Below, piece by piece: positions 1 to 5,413 of a DNA stretch of 5,413 nucleotides. Every line of letters starts with the position of its first letter. The first letter of the stretch is position 1. Origin of the DNA: Betaproteobacteria bacterium (GTDB lineage Bacteria > Pseudomonadota > Gammaproteobacteria > Burkholderiales > Burkholderiaceae). The position numbers and the translations under genes were made by a program. The notes beneath the pieces were generated by a model. The model made no database searches. It was not told the DNA's origin and worked only from the letters and a program-made list of their open reading frames with translations. The stretch spans positions 1 through 5,413 of the forward strand of contig JAGWXN010000230.1 in assembly GCA_018969885.1 (NCBI GenBank). The letters are read 5' to 3'.

Positions 1-173
1 TCCAGCACGCGATCGCCTTCGGTGGTCATGCCGAGAATCTCGACCGAACATGCGGGATAGAGCGCCTGCAGGCGATCGCGTACGTGTTCAGCCTGCCACA
101 TTGCCAGCGCGCTTTTCCGGGTGGCAATCACCAGCCGAGCCGGGGCGTCGGTCTGAGGAGAACTCGCGGTCAT
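1..173 (-). CDS. hemC: Hydroxymethylbilane synthase (porphobilinogen deaminase), N-terminal part, cut by window edge
   Basis: This is the first 57 codons of the enzyme that joins four porphobilinogen molecules into hydroxymethylbilane in cytoplasmic tetrapyrrole (heme) synthesis. Reading from the ATG at 173-171, the product begins [20 protein letters not shown] and continues [16 protein letters not shown]. It then reaches [14 protein letters not shown] at the window edge. The pattern ATRKSxLAxWQAxxV plus a later MTTxGDR-L is the typical N-terminus of HemC. The dipyrromethane-binding Cys and the catalytic Asp lie outside the window. The start is 4 nt after the stop of the upstream response regulator gene (TGA-CACG-ATG), so the two are almost certainly cotranscribed and perhaps translationally coupled. 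A GGGA at 184-181 could serve as a ribosome binding site. The algR-hemC pairing is known from Pseudomonas and related bacteria. The identification is strong despite the short fragment. Confidence 0.93.
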   Translation of the reverse strand, partial: MTASSPQTDAPARLVIATRKSALAMWQAEHVRDRLQALYPACSVEILGMTTEGDRVL

Positions 174-177
174 CGTG

Positions 178-1113
178 TCATCCCATGAGGTTTCTAACAG
201 TCGACCATTGTCGCCTGCTCACGGGAAGGCGTTCGGAAACGTCTCGTAAAACGACCTGCCAGTGCGGCTCTGAGCCCACACCCGCACCGTCGGCGGGCAC
301 CCGCTCGAAGCCTGAAATGGCTGCGCGGCACACCAGTGCATTACGATGAATGCGCACGAACCGGTCCCCGAATTCGGCCTCCAGGGCGGTGAGCGAATCC
401 TCGATCAGGTATTCCCGCTGCCGGGTTCGAACGGTGACGTACTTGAGCTCCGCCTTGAGGTAGACCACCTGCTCGACCGGGACCAGCATCAGTCGGCCGC
501 GCTCGTGGACCGCAAAATGTCGACGCGCTGGCGCACGCGGTGCTGCGGCGGCAGGCGCAGGCAGGAGCGGGTGCGCAGCGGGTGCCGGCAATGCCAGGCT
601 GGATGGCTCAAGGTGCGAACCCGCACCTTTGGCTGTGGCGGTCAACGACTCGGTCAGCGCTCCGTCCGGCGCGGCCCGGTTCAGTGCCTTCAGGAGCCGC
701 GCTGCGTCCACGGGCTTAAGCAGGTAATCGAGGGCGCTTACCTCAAACGCATCCAGGGCATGCCGATCGCTCCGGCTGACGTAGATGAGTTGCGGGGCGG
801 CACGCCCCATCGACTGATCCCGGTCTGGCGAGCCCCGCTCCGGCTCGGGCCACCGGATCTGGCGCGTGGCGCCGGCCGCTCGGGCCGCCAGCTGTCGACC
901 AAATTCGATACCGTTCATGTCGGGCAAGGCGGGATTGACGAGCAGCACGCTGGGGCGCAGCGAACCGATCTGCGCAAGCGCACTTTTCGCGCTGTCGGCC
1001 TCGCCAACGATCTGGTGGGGAAACACTGAGCGGAGCCCATCTAGGGTCTGACGCAACTGAGTGCGCCCCTCGGGTTCGCTATCAACAATAAAGATGGATT
1101 GGGCGGTAGACAT
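178..1113 (-). CDS. algR: AlgR/LytTR-family response regulator with a degenerate receiver (Asn at the phosphoacceptor site)
   Basis: A 311-residue cytoplasmic DNA-binding regulator. Residues 6-148 form a CheY-like receiver: FIVDSEP (8-14), [12 protein letters not shown] (57-68), ALDYLLKPV (127-135). Residues about 149-198 are an Ala/Pro-rich linker. Residues 199-311 form a LytTR domain, with [13 protein letters not shown] (218-230) and [10 protein letters not shown] (252-261) as hallmarks. The receiver is atypical. The phosphoacceptor Asp after the beta-3 strand is Asn60 (codon AAT), and the second acidic-pocket residue is Ser12 instead of Asp. Asp11, Glu13, Ser113 and Lys133 remain. There is also an insertion of about 25 residues (roughly 78-103) before the beta-4 strand LIYVS. 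Phosphorylation of the usual kind is therefore unlikely (inference). The start is supported by AGGA at 1122-1119, 5 nt upstream. It is divergent from argH and followed by hemC. The sensor kinase AlgZ/FimS expected between argH and algR is missing. The symbol reflects family and synteny; function in alginate or pili control is not shown. Confidence 0.9.
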   Translation of the reverse strand: MSTAQSIFIVDSEPEGRTQLRQTLDGLRSVFPHQIVGEADSAKSALAQIGSLRPSVLLVNPALPDMNGIEFGRQLAARAAGATRQIRWPEPERGSPDRDQSMGRAAPQLIYVSRSDRHALDAFEVSALDYLLKPVDAARLLKALNRAAPDGALTESLTATAKGAGSHLEPSSLALPAPAAHPLLPAPAAAAPRAPARRHFAVHERGRLMLVPVEQVVYLKAELKYVTVRTRQREYLIEDSLTALEAEFGDRFVRIHRNALVCRAAISGFERVPADGAGVGSEPHWQVVLRDVSERLPVSRRQWSTVRNLMG

Positions 1114-1118
1114 CGGAA

Positions 1119-1122
1119 TCCT
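1119..1122 (-). promoter_or_regulatory. Shine-Dalgarno of the AlgR-like gene
   Basis: On the minus strand AGGA sits 5 nt before the ATG at 1113-1111. It supports that start. It also overlaps the first base of the outer LytTR-like site at 1122-1130. Confidence 0.6.
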
Positions 1123-1147
1123 GCGTTCGTGAATCGGGTCGAACGTA
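1122..1147. promoter_or_regulatory. Candidate LytTR operator: two facing AlgR-like half sites
   Basis: The plus strand reads TGCGTTCGT at 1122-1130. The minus strand reads TACGTTCGA at 1147-1139. Each fits the published LytTR consensus [TA][AC][CA]GTTN[AG][TG] at 8 of 9 positions. The shared core CGTTCG also resembles the AlgR sites upstream of algD (CCGTTCGTC type). The two cores (1124-1129 and 1140-1145) form an inverted repeat with a 10-bp spacer. The right site overlaps the argH -10 box and the left one touches the algR ribosome binding site. A bound regulator would be well placed to repress argH and modulate its own gene. That role is inference. LytTR sites are more often direct repeats, so the inverted arrangement is a caution. 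Confidence 0.45.
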
Positions 1148-1151
1148 TAAT
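1146..1151 (+). promoter_or_regulatory. argH promoter -10 box (TATAAT)
   Basis: A perfect TATAAT lies 25 nt before the argH ATG, so transcription would start near 1158 and leave a leader of about 20 nt. No good -35 hexamer is visible at 16-18 bp upstream (1122-1129 reads TGCGTTCG). The promoter may therefore be weak or activator-dependent. The reverse strand offers only a poor candidate for the AlgR-like gene: TTGCCC at 1174-1169 with TATACG at 1149-1144, spacing 19 bp. Confidence 0.5.
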
Positions 1152-1176
1152 TTCCGTTTTTTCCGCCCGGGCAATT

Positions 1177-2577
1177 ATGTCAGATCAACTCGCGAACAAG
1201 GCCGAGGGCTGGTCGGGTCGTTTTTCCGAACCAGTGTCCGAGTTGGTCAAGCGTTACACGGCATCGGTTGACTTCGATAGGCGGTTGGCCTTTGCAGACA
1301 TCGAAGGCTCACTGGCGCACGCCGCCATGCTTTCCGAGGTCGGCATCCTGTCGTCCGCAGACCTTCAATCCATCCGCACCGGCATGGCACAGATTCGCGG
1401 CGAGATCGAGCGCGGCGAGTTCAACTGGTCAGTCGACCTGGAGGATGTTCACCTCAATATCGAACGCCGCCTCACCGATCTGGTGGGCGATGCCGGCAAG
1501 CGCCTGCACACGGCCCGTTCGCGGAACGATCAGGTGGCAACCGACATCCGCCTCTGGCTGCGCGGCACCATCGACGACATCCGCGCGGGTCTCACCGCCC
1601 TGCAACGGGCACTGATCGATCTCGCCGAGGGCCATGCCGACACCATCATGCCGGGGTTTACCCACCTGCAGGTGGCGCAACCTGTCACCTTCGGTCATCA
1701 CCTGCTCGCCTACGTCGAAATGTTCGCGCGCGATGCCGAGCGCATGGCCGACTGCCGGCGGCGGGTCAACCGGCTGCCCCTCGGGGCGGCAGCGCTTGCC
1801 GGCACCTCCTACCCCATTGACCGAGATCAGGTTGCCCGTGCGCTTGGCTTTGAGGGCGTGTGTGAGAACTCGCTCGATGCCGTGTCTGATCGCGACTTCG
1901 CGATCGAGTTCTGCTCGGCGGCAAGCCTCACGATGATGCACATCTCCCGGTTTTCGGAAGAACTGGTGATCTGGATGTCGCCACGCGTGGGCTTCATCGA
2001 CCTGGCAGACCGCTTCTGCACCGGTTCGTCAATCATGCCGCAGAAGAAAAACCCTGATGTCCCGGAGCTCGCGCGTGGCAAGACTGGCCGGGTCTACGGC
2101 AGCCTCATGTCGCTCCTCACCCTCATGAAGGGGCAGCCGCTTGCCTACAACAAGGACAATCAGGAAGACAAAGAGCCCATCTTCGACACCTCCGACACGG
2201 TGCTGAACACGCTTCGGATCTTCGCCGACATGGTGGGTGGCATCCGGGTGCGCGCCGAACGTATGCGCGAAGCAGCCGCCGAGGGCTTCTCCACGGCTAC
2301 CGATCTGGCCGACTATCTGGTTCGAAAAGGTCTGCCGTTTCGCGATGCCCATGAGGCCGTGGCGCGCGCAGTGCGGGCGGCGGCGGATCAGGGCTGCGAC
2401 CTCGCCGAGTTGGGCGTCGAAACGCTTCGCTCCTTCAGTTCGCTGGTGGGCGATGACGTGTTGGAAGTCCTCACCCTGGAAGGTTCGGTGAGCGCGCGGC
2501 GGCATCGCGGCGGCACCGCGCCGGAAGCAGTCCGTCAGGCGATCACCCGCGCGCGTGCAAGGTTATCGGCCGGCTGA
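1177..2577 (+). CDS. argH: Argininosuccinate lyase
   Basis: A 466-residue cytoplasmic enzyme that splits argininosuccinate into arginine and fumarate, the last step of arginine biosynthesis. It belongs to the fumarase/aspartase superfamily, whose members act as homotetramers with shared active sites. The N-terminal motif WSGRF is at 12-16. HTARSRNDQ (111-119) is the strongly conserved substrate-binding block. [11 protein letters not shown] (159-169) contains the catalytic-region Thr162-His163. The family signature [12 protein letters not shown] spans 283-294 and carries the mobile-loop catalytic Ser. All key blocks are intact and the length is normal. I chose the ATG at 1177 because it gives the usual short tail before WSGRF. 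An in-frame ATG at 1099 would add 26 residues of non-conserved sequence and run through the promoter and the algR start. There is no strong Shine-Dalgarno; only GGG at 1169-1171 is present. It is divergent from the AlgR-like gene and followed by the TRAP binding-protein gene on the same strand. Confidence 0.98.
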   Translation: MSDQLANKAEGWSGRFSEPVSELVKRYTASVDFDRRLAFADIEGSLAHAAMLSEVGILSSADLQSIRTGMAQIRGEIERGEFNWSVDLEDVHLNIERRLTDLVGDAGKRLHTARSRNDQVATDIRLWLRGTIDDIRAGLTALQRALIDLAEGHADTIMPGFTHLQVAQPVTFGHHLLAYVEMFARDAERMADCRRRVNRLPLGAAALAGTSYPIDRDQVARALGFEGVCENSLDAVSDRDFAIEFCSAASLTMMHISRFSEELVIWMSPRVGFIDLADRFCTGSSIMPQKKNPDVPELARGKTGRVYGSLMSLLTLMKGQPLAYNKDNQEDKEPIFDTSDTVLNTLRIFADMVGGIRVRAERMREAAAEGFSTATDLADYLVRKGLPFRDAHEAVARAVRAAADQGCDLAELGVETLRSFSSLVGDDVLEVLTLEGSVSARRHRGGTAPEAVRQAITRARARLSAG

Positions 2578-2591
2578 CCGTGCCGCTCTGA

Positions 2592-2621
2592 TTGCTCTCA
2601 CGGCTTACCAACCTCTACAAT
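2592..2621 (+). promoter_or_regulatory. Candidate sigma70-type promoter of the TRAP binding-protein gene
   Basis: TTGCTC at 2592-2597 and TACAAT at 2616-2621 are separated by 18 bp. The -10 box matches 5 of 6 consensus bases, while the -35 box matches only its TTG. Transcription would start near 2628, leaving a leader of roughly 88 nt before the ATG at 2716. The site lies just past the argH stop, so independent expression of the transporter gene is plausible. I see no convincing operator in the leader. Confidence 0.4.
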
Positions 2622-2704
2622 CGCCGTTTCGTTTTTTGATCGTCGTGTCACCGCGCTTCAGGCACTCGGGGCGCGCAGACGTGTTTACCCATAACTCAAA
2701 GGTC

Positions 2705-2710
2705 GAGGAG
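2705..2710 (+). promoter_or_regulatory. Strong Shine-Dalgarno of the TRAP binding-protein gene
   Basis: GAGGAG lies 5 nt before the ATG at 2716. It fixes the start at the Met preceding the twin-arginine signal and suggests efficient translation, as expected for an abundant periplasmic binding protein. Confidence 0.8.
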
Positions 2711-2715
2711 TCTTC

Positions 2716-3807
2716 ATGCAACGTCGTTCATTTCTGACCAAAGCCGGAACCGCCGGCGCCGTAGCCGGCAGCGTACTGGGCGCCCCGGCCATTGTTTCCG
2801 CACAACCCACGATCCGCTGGCGACTGGCGTCCAGTTTTCCGAAAAGCCTGGACACCATTTATGGCGCGGCGGAAGTGCTGTCCAAGTCGGTCGCAGCGGT
2901 CACCGGAGGAAAGTTTCAGATCAGCGTGCACGCGGCGGGCGAGTTGGTGCCAGCCTTCCAGGTGCTCGACGCGGTTCAGCAGGGTACGGTTGAAATCGGC
3001 CACACGGCGCTCTACTACTTCTTCGGGAAAGATCCCACCTGGGCCATCGCAACGGCGATCCCCTTTGGCCTGAATTGCCGCCAGTACAACGCATGGTGGC
3101 ACCACGGCGACGGCATCAACGTGTTCAATCAGTTCGCGGAAAAGTCGGCGGGCGTGCGGGCCCTGCTCGCAGGCAACACGGGCGCGCAAATGGGCGGCTG
3201 GTTCCGTAAGGAAATCAACACTTTGGAAGACCTCAAAGGCCTGAAGTTCCGCGTCGGCGGCTTCGCCGGACAGGTGCTGCAGCGTCTGGGCGTGGTGCCC
3301 CAGCAGATCCCCGGCGGCGACATCTATCCCGCCCTCGAGAAGGGCACGATCGACGCGGCTGAGTGGATCGGCCCGTACGACGACGAAAAGCTCGGCTTCA
3401 ACAAGGTCGCCCGCTTCTACTACTACCCCGGATGGTGGGAAGGTGGTCCGGCGCTTCACGCCATCGCCAACCAGAAGGCGCTCGCCGCACTTCCGCCCGA
3501 ATACAAAGCGGCGCTGGAGCTAGGTGCTGAGGCCGCGAACAGTTACATGATGGCCAAGTACGATGCGGGCAACCCGCAGGCGCTCAAACGCCTCGTCGGC
3601 AGCGGCACGCAACTGCGTCCGTTCCCCCGTGCGGTGATGGACGCCTGCTACAAGGCGTCTATGGATATCTACGCCGAAACCAGTGCCAAGAACCCCGAGT
3701 TCAAGCGCATTTCAGAGCACTACTTCAACTTCCAGCGCGACCAGATCACCTGGTTCCGCGTCACCGAGAACAGCTTCGACGACTACATGGCGGCAGTGAA
3801 GCGCTAA
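2716..3807 (+). CDS. dctP: TRAP transporter periplasmic substrate-binding protein, TakP-like (2-oxo acid/monocarboxylate)
   Basis: A 363-residue extracytoplasmic solute receptor of the DctP family. It captures an organic acid in the periplasm and passes it to a DctQM membrane complex driven by an ion gradient. The N-terminus MQRRSFLTKAG carries a twin-arginine (Tat) motif. It is followed by a hydrophobic stretch and a likely cleavage after Ala29 (VSA|QP), so the protein is probably exported folded. The mature part closely follows what I recall of Rhodobacter sphaeroides TakP: WRLASSFPKSLDTI (35-48), GNTGAQMGGWFR (153-164), RVGGFAG (179-185), GGDIYPALEKGTIDAAEW (200-217), GPYDDEKLGF (219-228), YYYPGWWEGGP (235-245). 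Gln158, Arg179, Glu216-Trp217 and Glu242 fall in the blocks that bind the carboxylate and metal ion in TakP. A 2-oxo acid such as pyruvate, or lactate as in a related Thermus protein, is the likely ligand (inference). It has its own terminator and converges on dctQM, which is unusual. Confidence 0.93.
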   Translation: MQRRSFLTKAGTAGAVAGSVLGAPAIVSAQPTIRWRLASSFPKSLDTIYGAAEVLSKSVAAVTGGKFQISVHAAGELVPAFQVLDAVQQGTVEIGHTALYYFFGKDPTWAIATAIPFGLNCRQYNAWWHHGDGINVFNQFAEKSAGVRALLAGNTGAQMGGWFRKEINTLEDLKGLKFRVGGFAGQVLQRLGVVPQQIPGGDIYPALEKGTIDAAEWIGPYDDEKLGFNKVARFYYYPGWWEGGPALHAIANQKALAALPPEYKAALELGAEAANSYMMAKYDAGNPQALKRLVGSGTQLRPFPRAVMDACYKASMDIYAETSAKNPEFKRISEHYFNFQRDQITWFRVTENSFDDYMAAVKR

Positions 3808-3810
3808 TTA

Positions 3811-3848
3811 ACGCCGAAATCTCCATCGGCGTACCGTGCGCCGATGGA
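3811..3848 (+). other. Two mutually exclusive hairpins after the TRAP binding-protein gene
   Basis: ACGCCGA (3811-3817) can pair with TCGGCGT (3826-3832), giving a 7-bp stem with an 8-nt loop. Alternatively TCCATCGGCG (3822-3831) pairs perfectly with CGCCGATGGA (3839-3848), giving a 10-bp stem with a 7-nt loop. The two structures share 3822-3832 and cannot form together. The second is the more stable. No T-run follows either, so they are not terminators by themselves. They probably protect the 3' end of the mRNA; a switching role is speculative. Confidence 0.6.
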
Positions 3849-3856
3849 TGGGAACA

Positions 3857-3884
3857 GGGGACCTCTCGGTCCCCTTTCTTTTTT
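3857..3884 (+). terminator. Rho-independent terminator of the TRAP binding-protein gene
   Basis: GGGGACC (3857-3863), loop TCTC, GGTCCCC (3868-3874), then TTTCTTTTTT (3875-3884). This is a 7-bp GC-rich stem with a tetraloop and a U-tract, a textbook intrinsic terminator on the plus strand. An A-T pair (3856/3875) may extend the stem. Read on the minus strand, the stem is not followed by a T-run, so it should not efficiently stop the converging dctM transcript. Confidence 0.9.
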
Positions 3885-3917
3885 GATGAACGCAGCCTTC
3901 AACGTCGACCCACACCC

Positions 3918-5330
3918 CTATTTCGGCGGTTTGTCGGCCTCGTCTTCGTCGTCAAAACCCCGGATCTCGATCTTGACCTTGTCGGTATCGACCTGCACCG
4001 GCTTATCGAGAAATCCGGTCACCATGCCTGGCCAGAAGATGAGGATGGCAACTAGCATCAGCTGCAGGACCAGCCAGGGAATCGCACCAAGGTAAATGTC
4101 TGAACTGCGGATTTCCTTCGGTGCGATACCGCGCAGGTAGAACAGGGCGAACCCAAACGGCGGATGCATGAAGGAGGTCTGCATGTTCACGCAAAGCAGT
4201 ACCCCGAACCAGATCAGGTCGATGCCAAGCTTCACCGCCACCGGTGCGAGCAGCGGCACGATGATGAAGGCGATCTCGAAGAAGTCGAGAAAGAACGCGA
4301 GAAAGAAAACGAAGATGTTGACGATGATCAGGAACGTAACCGGGTCGCCTCCAGTGAGCGAGGTGAGCATGTGTTCGATCCACACACCCCCGTCAACGCC
4401 CTGAAATACCAGGGTGAATACCGTAGACCCGACGAGGATGAACACCACCATGGCAGTGAGTCGCATGGTGGAGGCCATGCCCTCGCTCACCAGTTTCCAT
4501 GTCAGTCGCTTGTGAATCGCGGCCAGCACCATCGCGCCCACCGCTCCCATGGCGCCCGCCTCCGTGGGGGTGGCCACCCCGAGAAAGATCGTGCCCAACA
4601 CCAGAAAGATGAGAACGATCGACGGCACCATTCCCCAAAGAACGCGTTTGATCAGTTCCGGTCCGCGCATCTGCCGTGCTTCGGGCGGTAGCGGCGGCAT
4701 ATCGGCCGGGCGTACCAGCGACATGACGAAAATAAACGCGATGAAGAGCAGGACCTGCGCGATGGAAGGGCCAATTGCCCCGGCGTACATGTCCCCCACC
4801 GATTTGCCGAGCTGGTCGGCCAGCACCACCAGCACCAACGAGGGGGGAATGACCTGGGTGATGGTGCCCGAAGCGGCAATCACACCAGTTGCCAAACGCG
4901 GGTTGTAGCCGTATCGCATCATCACCGGCAGCGAAATGACGCCCATCGCAATCACCGAGGCAGCGACCGTACCGGTGATGGCCCCGAGCACGGCGCCCAC
5001 GAGGATGACCGCATACGCCAGGCCACCGGGTACGCTGCCAAACAGCTGCCCGGTTCCCTCGAGCAGATCCTCGGCCAGGCCGCACCGCTCAAGGATGGCT
5101 CCCATAAAGGTGAAGAACGGAATAGCGAGCAACAGATCGTTTGACAAAATGCCGAACACCCGCAGGGGTAGATTGGCCATGAATTGGGCTGGGAAGAACC
5201 CCAGTTCGATGGCAATAAACCCGGAGACCAGCCCGAGGGCCGCCAACGAAAAGGCCACCGGGAATCCGATCAGCATCACAAAAATCAGCCCCACAAACAT
5301 CAGCGGAGCCATGTTCTGCATGGTGATCAT
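3918..5330 (-). CDS. dctM: TRAP transporter large permease subunit
   Basis: A 470-residue inner-membrane protein that forms the transport channel of a TRAP transporter and moves an organic acid inward with a cation gradient. It is hydrophobic nearly throughout, with likely helices starting at 8-38, 66-80, 102-120, 123-138 and 190-206. A hydrophilic cytoplasmic-type loop follows at about 207-228. Family marks include GTVAASVIAMG (120-130), AASGTITQVIPPS (152-164), GVATPTEAGAMGAVGA (251-266) and MQTSFMHPPFG (383-393). The length is at the upper end for DctM (usually about 425-470), partly because of a charged C-terminal tail with DDEDEAD at 460-466. The start at 5330 is supported by an ATGA overlap with the dctQ stop and AAAGG at 5343-5339, 8 nt upstream. 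A start at Met4 is also possible. It pairs with dctQ and presumably serves the TakP-like receptor, although that gene converges on it from the opposite strand. I see no minus-strand terminator after its stop. Confidence 0.95.
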   Translation of the reverse strand: MITMQNMAPLMFVGLIFVMLIGFPVAFSLAALGLVSGFIAIELGFFPAQFMANLPLRVFGILSNDLLLAIPFFTFMGAILERCGLAEDLLEGTGQLFGSVPGGLAYAVILVGAVLGAITGTVAASVIAMGVISLPVMMRYGYNPRLATGVIAASGTITQVIPPSLVLVVLADQLGKSVGDMYAGAIGPSIAQVLLFIAFIFVMSLVRPADMPPLPPEARQMRGPELIKRVLWGMVPSIVLIFLVLGTIFLGVATPTEAGAMGAVGAMVLAAIHKRLTWKLVSEGMASTMRLTAMVVFILVGSTVFTLVFQGVDGGVWIEHMLTSLTGGDPVTFLIIVNIFVFFLAFFLDFFEIAFIIVPLLAPVAVKLGIDLIWFGVLLCVNMQTSFMHPPFGFALFYLRGIAPKEIRSSDIYLGAIPWLVLQLMLVAILIFWPGMVTGFLDKPVQVDTDKVKIEIRGFDDEDEADKPPK

Positions 5331-5413
5331 TGCAGCGGCCTTTCATAGTGCGTGTCCATGCTGATGAGGCCACGGAGGCAGGCGATTCGCTTGATGATTT
5401 CGGAAACCCCCTG
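5327..5413 (-). CDS. dctQ: TRAP transporter small permease subunit, C-terminal 28 residues (cut by window edge)
   Basis: The open frame entering from the right edge reads QGVSEIIKRIACLRGLISMD and ends THYERPLQ, with the stop TGA at 5329-5327. A charged segment with an E-I/L-I-K-R-I-A-x-L pattern is typical of the cytoplasmic C-terminus of DctQ, the four-helix small subunit that pairs with DctM. The stop overlaps the dctM start in ATGA, so the two are translationally coupled, as is usual for dctQM. The membrane helices are outside the window. The assignment rests on this short tail and on position directly upstream of dctM. The reading frame is certain, the name very likely. Confidence 0.8.
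   Translation of the reverse strand, partial: QGVSEIIKRIACLRGLISMDTHYERPLQ

Noticed and set aside
9..79. Two GCGATCGC palindromes (9-16 and 72-79), resembling the cyanobacterial HIP1 repeat
   Set aside because: Only two copies, both inside hemC codons, in a clearly proteobacterial gene context; expected by chance at this base composition.
346..1029. Plus-strand 227-codon open frame antisense to the response regulator
   Set aside because: Product is Arg/Gly-rich with no recognisable domain. The opposite strand encodes a clear receiver plus LytTR protein, so this is a shadow frame of GC-rich DNA.
1099..1176. Upstream in-frame ATG for argH at 1099
   Set aside because: It would add 26 non-conserved residues, overlap the start of the divergent regulator and run through the TATAAT box. 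Met at 1177 fits the family N-terminus.
2600..2637. Possible argH terminator: ACGGC / GCCGT stem followed by a T-run
   Set aside because: Only 5 bp with an 18-nt loop, and the T-run is 3 nt off the stem. It also coincides with the candidate promoter -10 box. Too weak to call.
2660..2674. Sigma54-like -24/-12 element (AGGCAC with GC 12 bp on) before the TRAP receptor gene
   Set aside because: The -24 half is good and the GG/GC spacing fits, but the -12 half reads GCGC instead of TTGC. A chance match is likely in GC-rich DNA, even though some dct genes are sigma54-dependent.
2728..3459. Minus-strand 243-codon open frame antisense to the TRAP receptor
   Set aside because: No family resemblance and no ribosome binding site; the plus-strand TakP-like protein explains the sequence fully.
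4393..5085. Minus-strand 230-codon frame inside dctM
   Set aside because: His/Gly/Arg-rich out-of-frame reading of dctM with no membrane segments or motifs; a shadow.

Overview
The window comes from a high-GC proteobacterium, most likely a beta- or gammaproteobacterium. The main reason is the gene order argH <> algR > hemC, which resembles the argH-algZ-algR-hemC-hemD neighbourhood of Pseudomonas and relatives. I cannot name a genus. Nothing suggests a mobile element, phage, CRISPR array or rRNA/tRNA gene, and coding density is high. There is no gene-free stretch longer than about 140 bp.

Left block, minus strand (1-1113): an AlgR/LytTR-type response regulator gene, followed after only 4 nt by the start of hemC (porphobilinogen deaminase, cut by the window edge). 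Next, after a 63-bp divergent promoter region, comes argH on the plus strand (1177-2577), the last enzyme of arginine biosynthesis. The sensor kinase gene algZ/fimS, which lies between argH and algR in Pseudomonas, is absent. The regulator also carries Asn where the phosphoacceptor Asp should be. Two 8-of-9 matches to the LytTR binding consensus face each other in the divergent promoter, over the argH -10 box and the algR ribosome binding site. Together these suggest a phosphorylation-independent regulator that may control itself and argH.

Right block (2578-5413): a TRAP transporter for small organic acids, split across two converging units. A Tat-exported periplasmic binding protein closely resembling TakP (2-oxo acid binding) is encoded on the plus strand (2716-3807), with its own candidate promoter, a strong Shine-Dalgarno and a clear rho-independent terminator. 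The membrane subunits dctM (complete) and dctQ (last 28 codons only) come from the opposite strand, with an ATGA stop/start overlap. The 110-bp convergent gap contains two mutually exclusive hairpins followed by the terminator.

Most of the window is ordinary housekeeping and transport. The unusual parts are the degenerate receiver of the AlgR-like protein with its orphan status, the facing LytTR-like sites, and the convergent layout of the TRAP genes.
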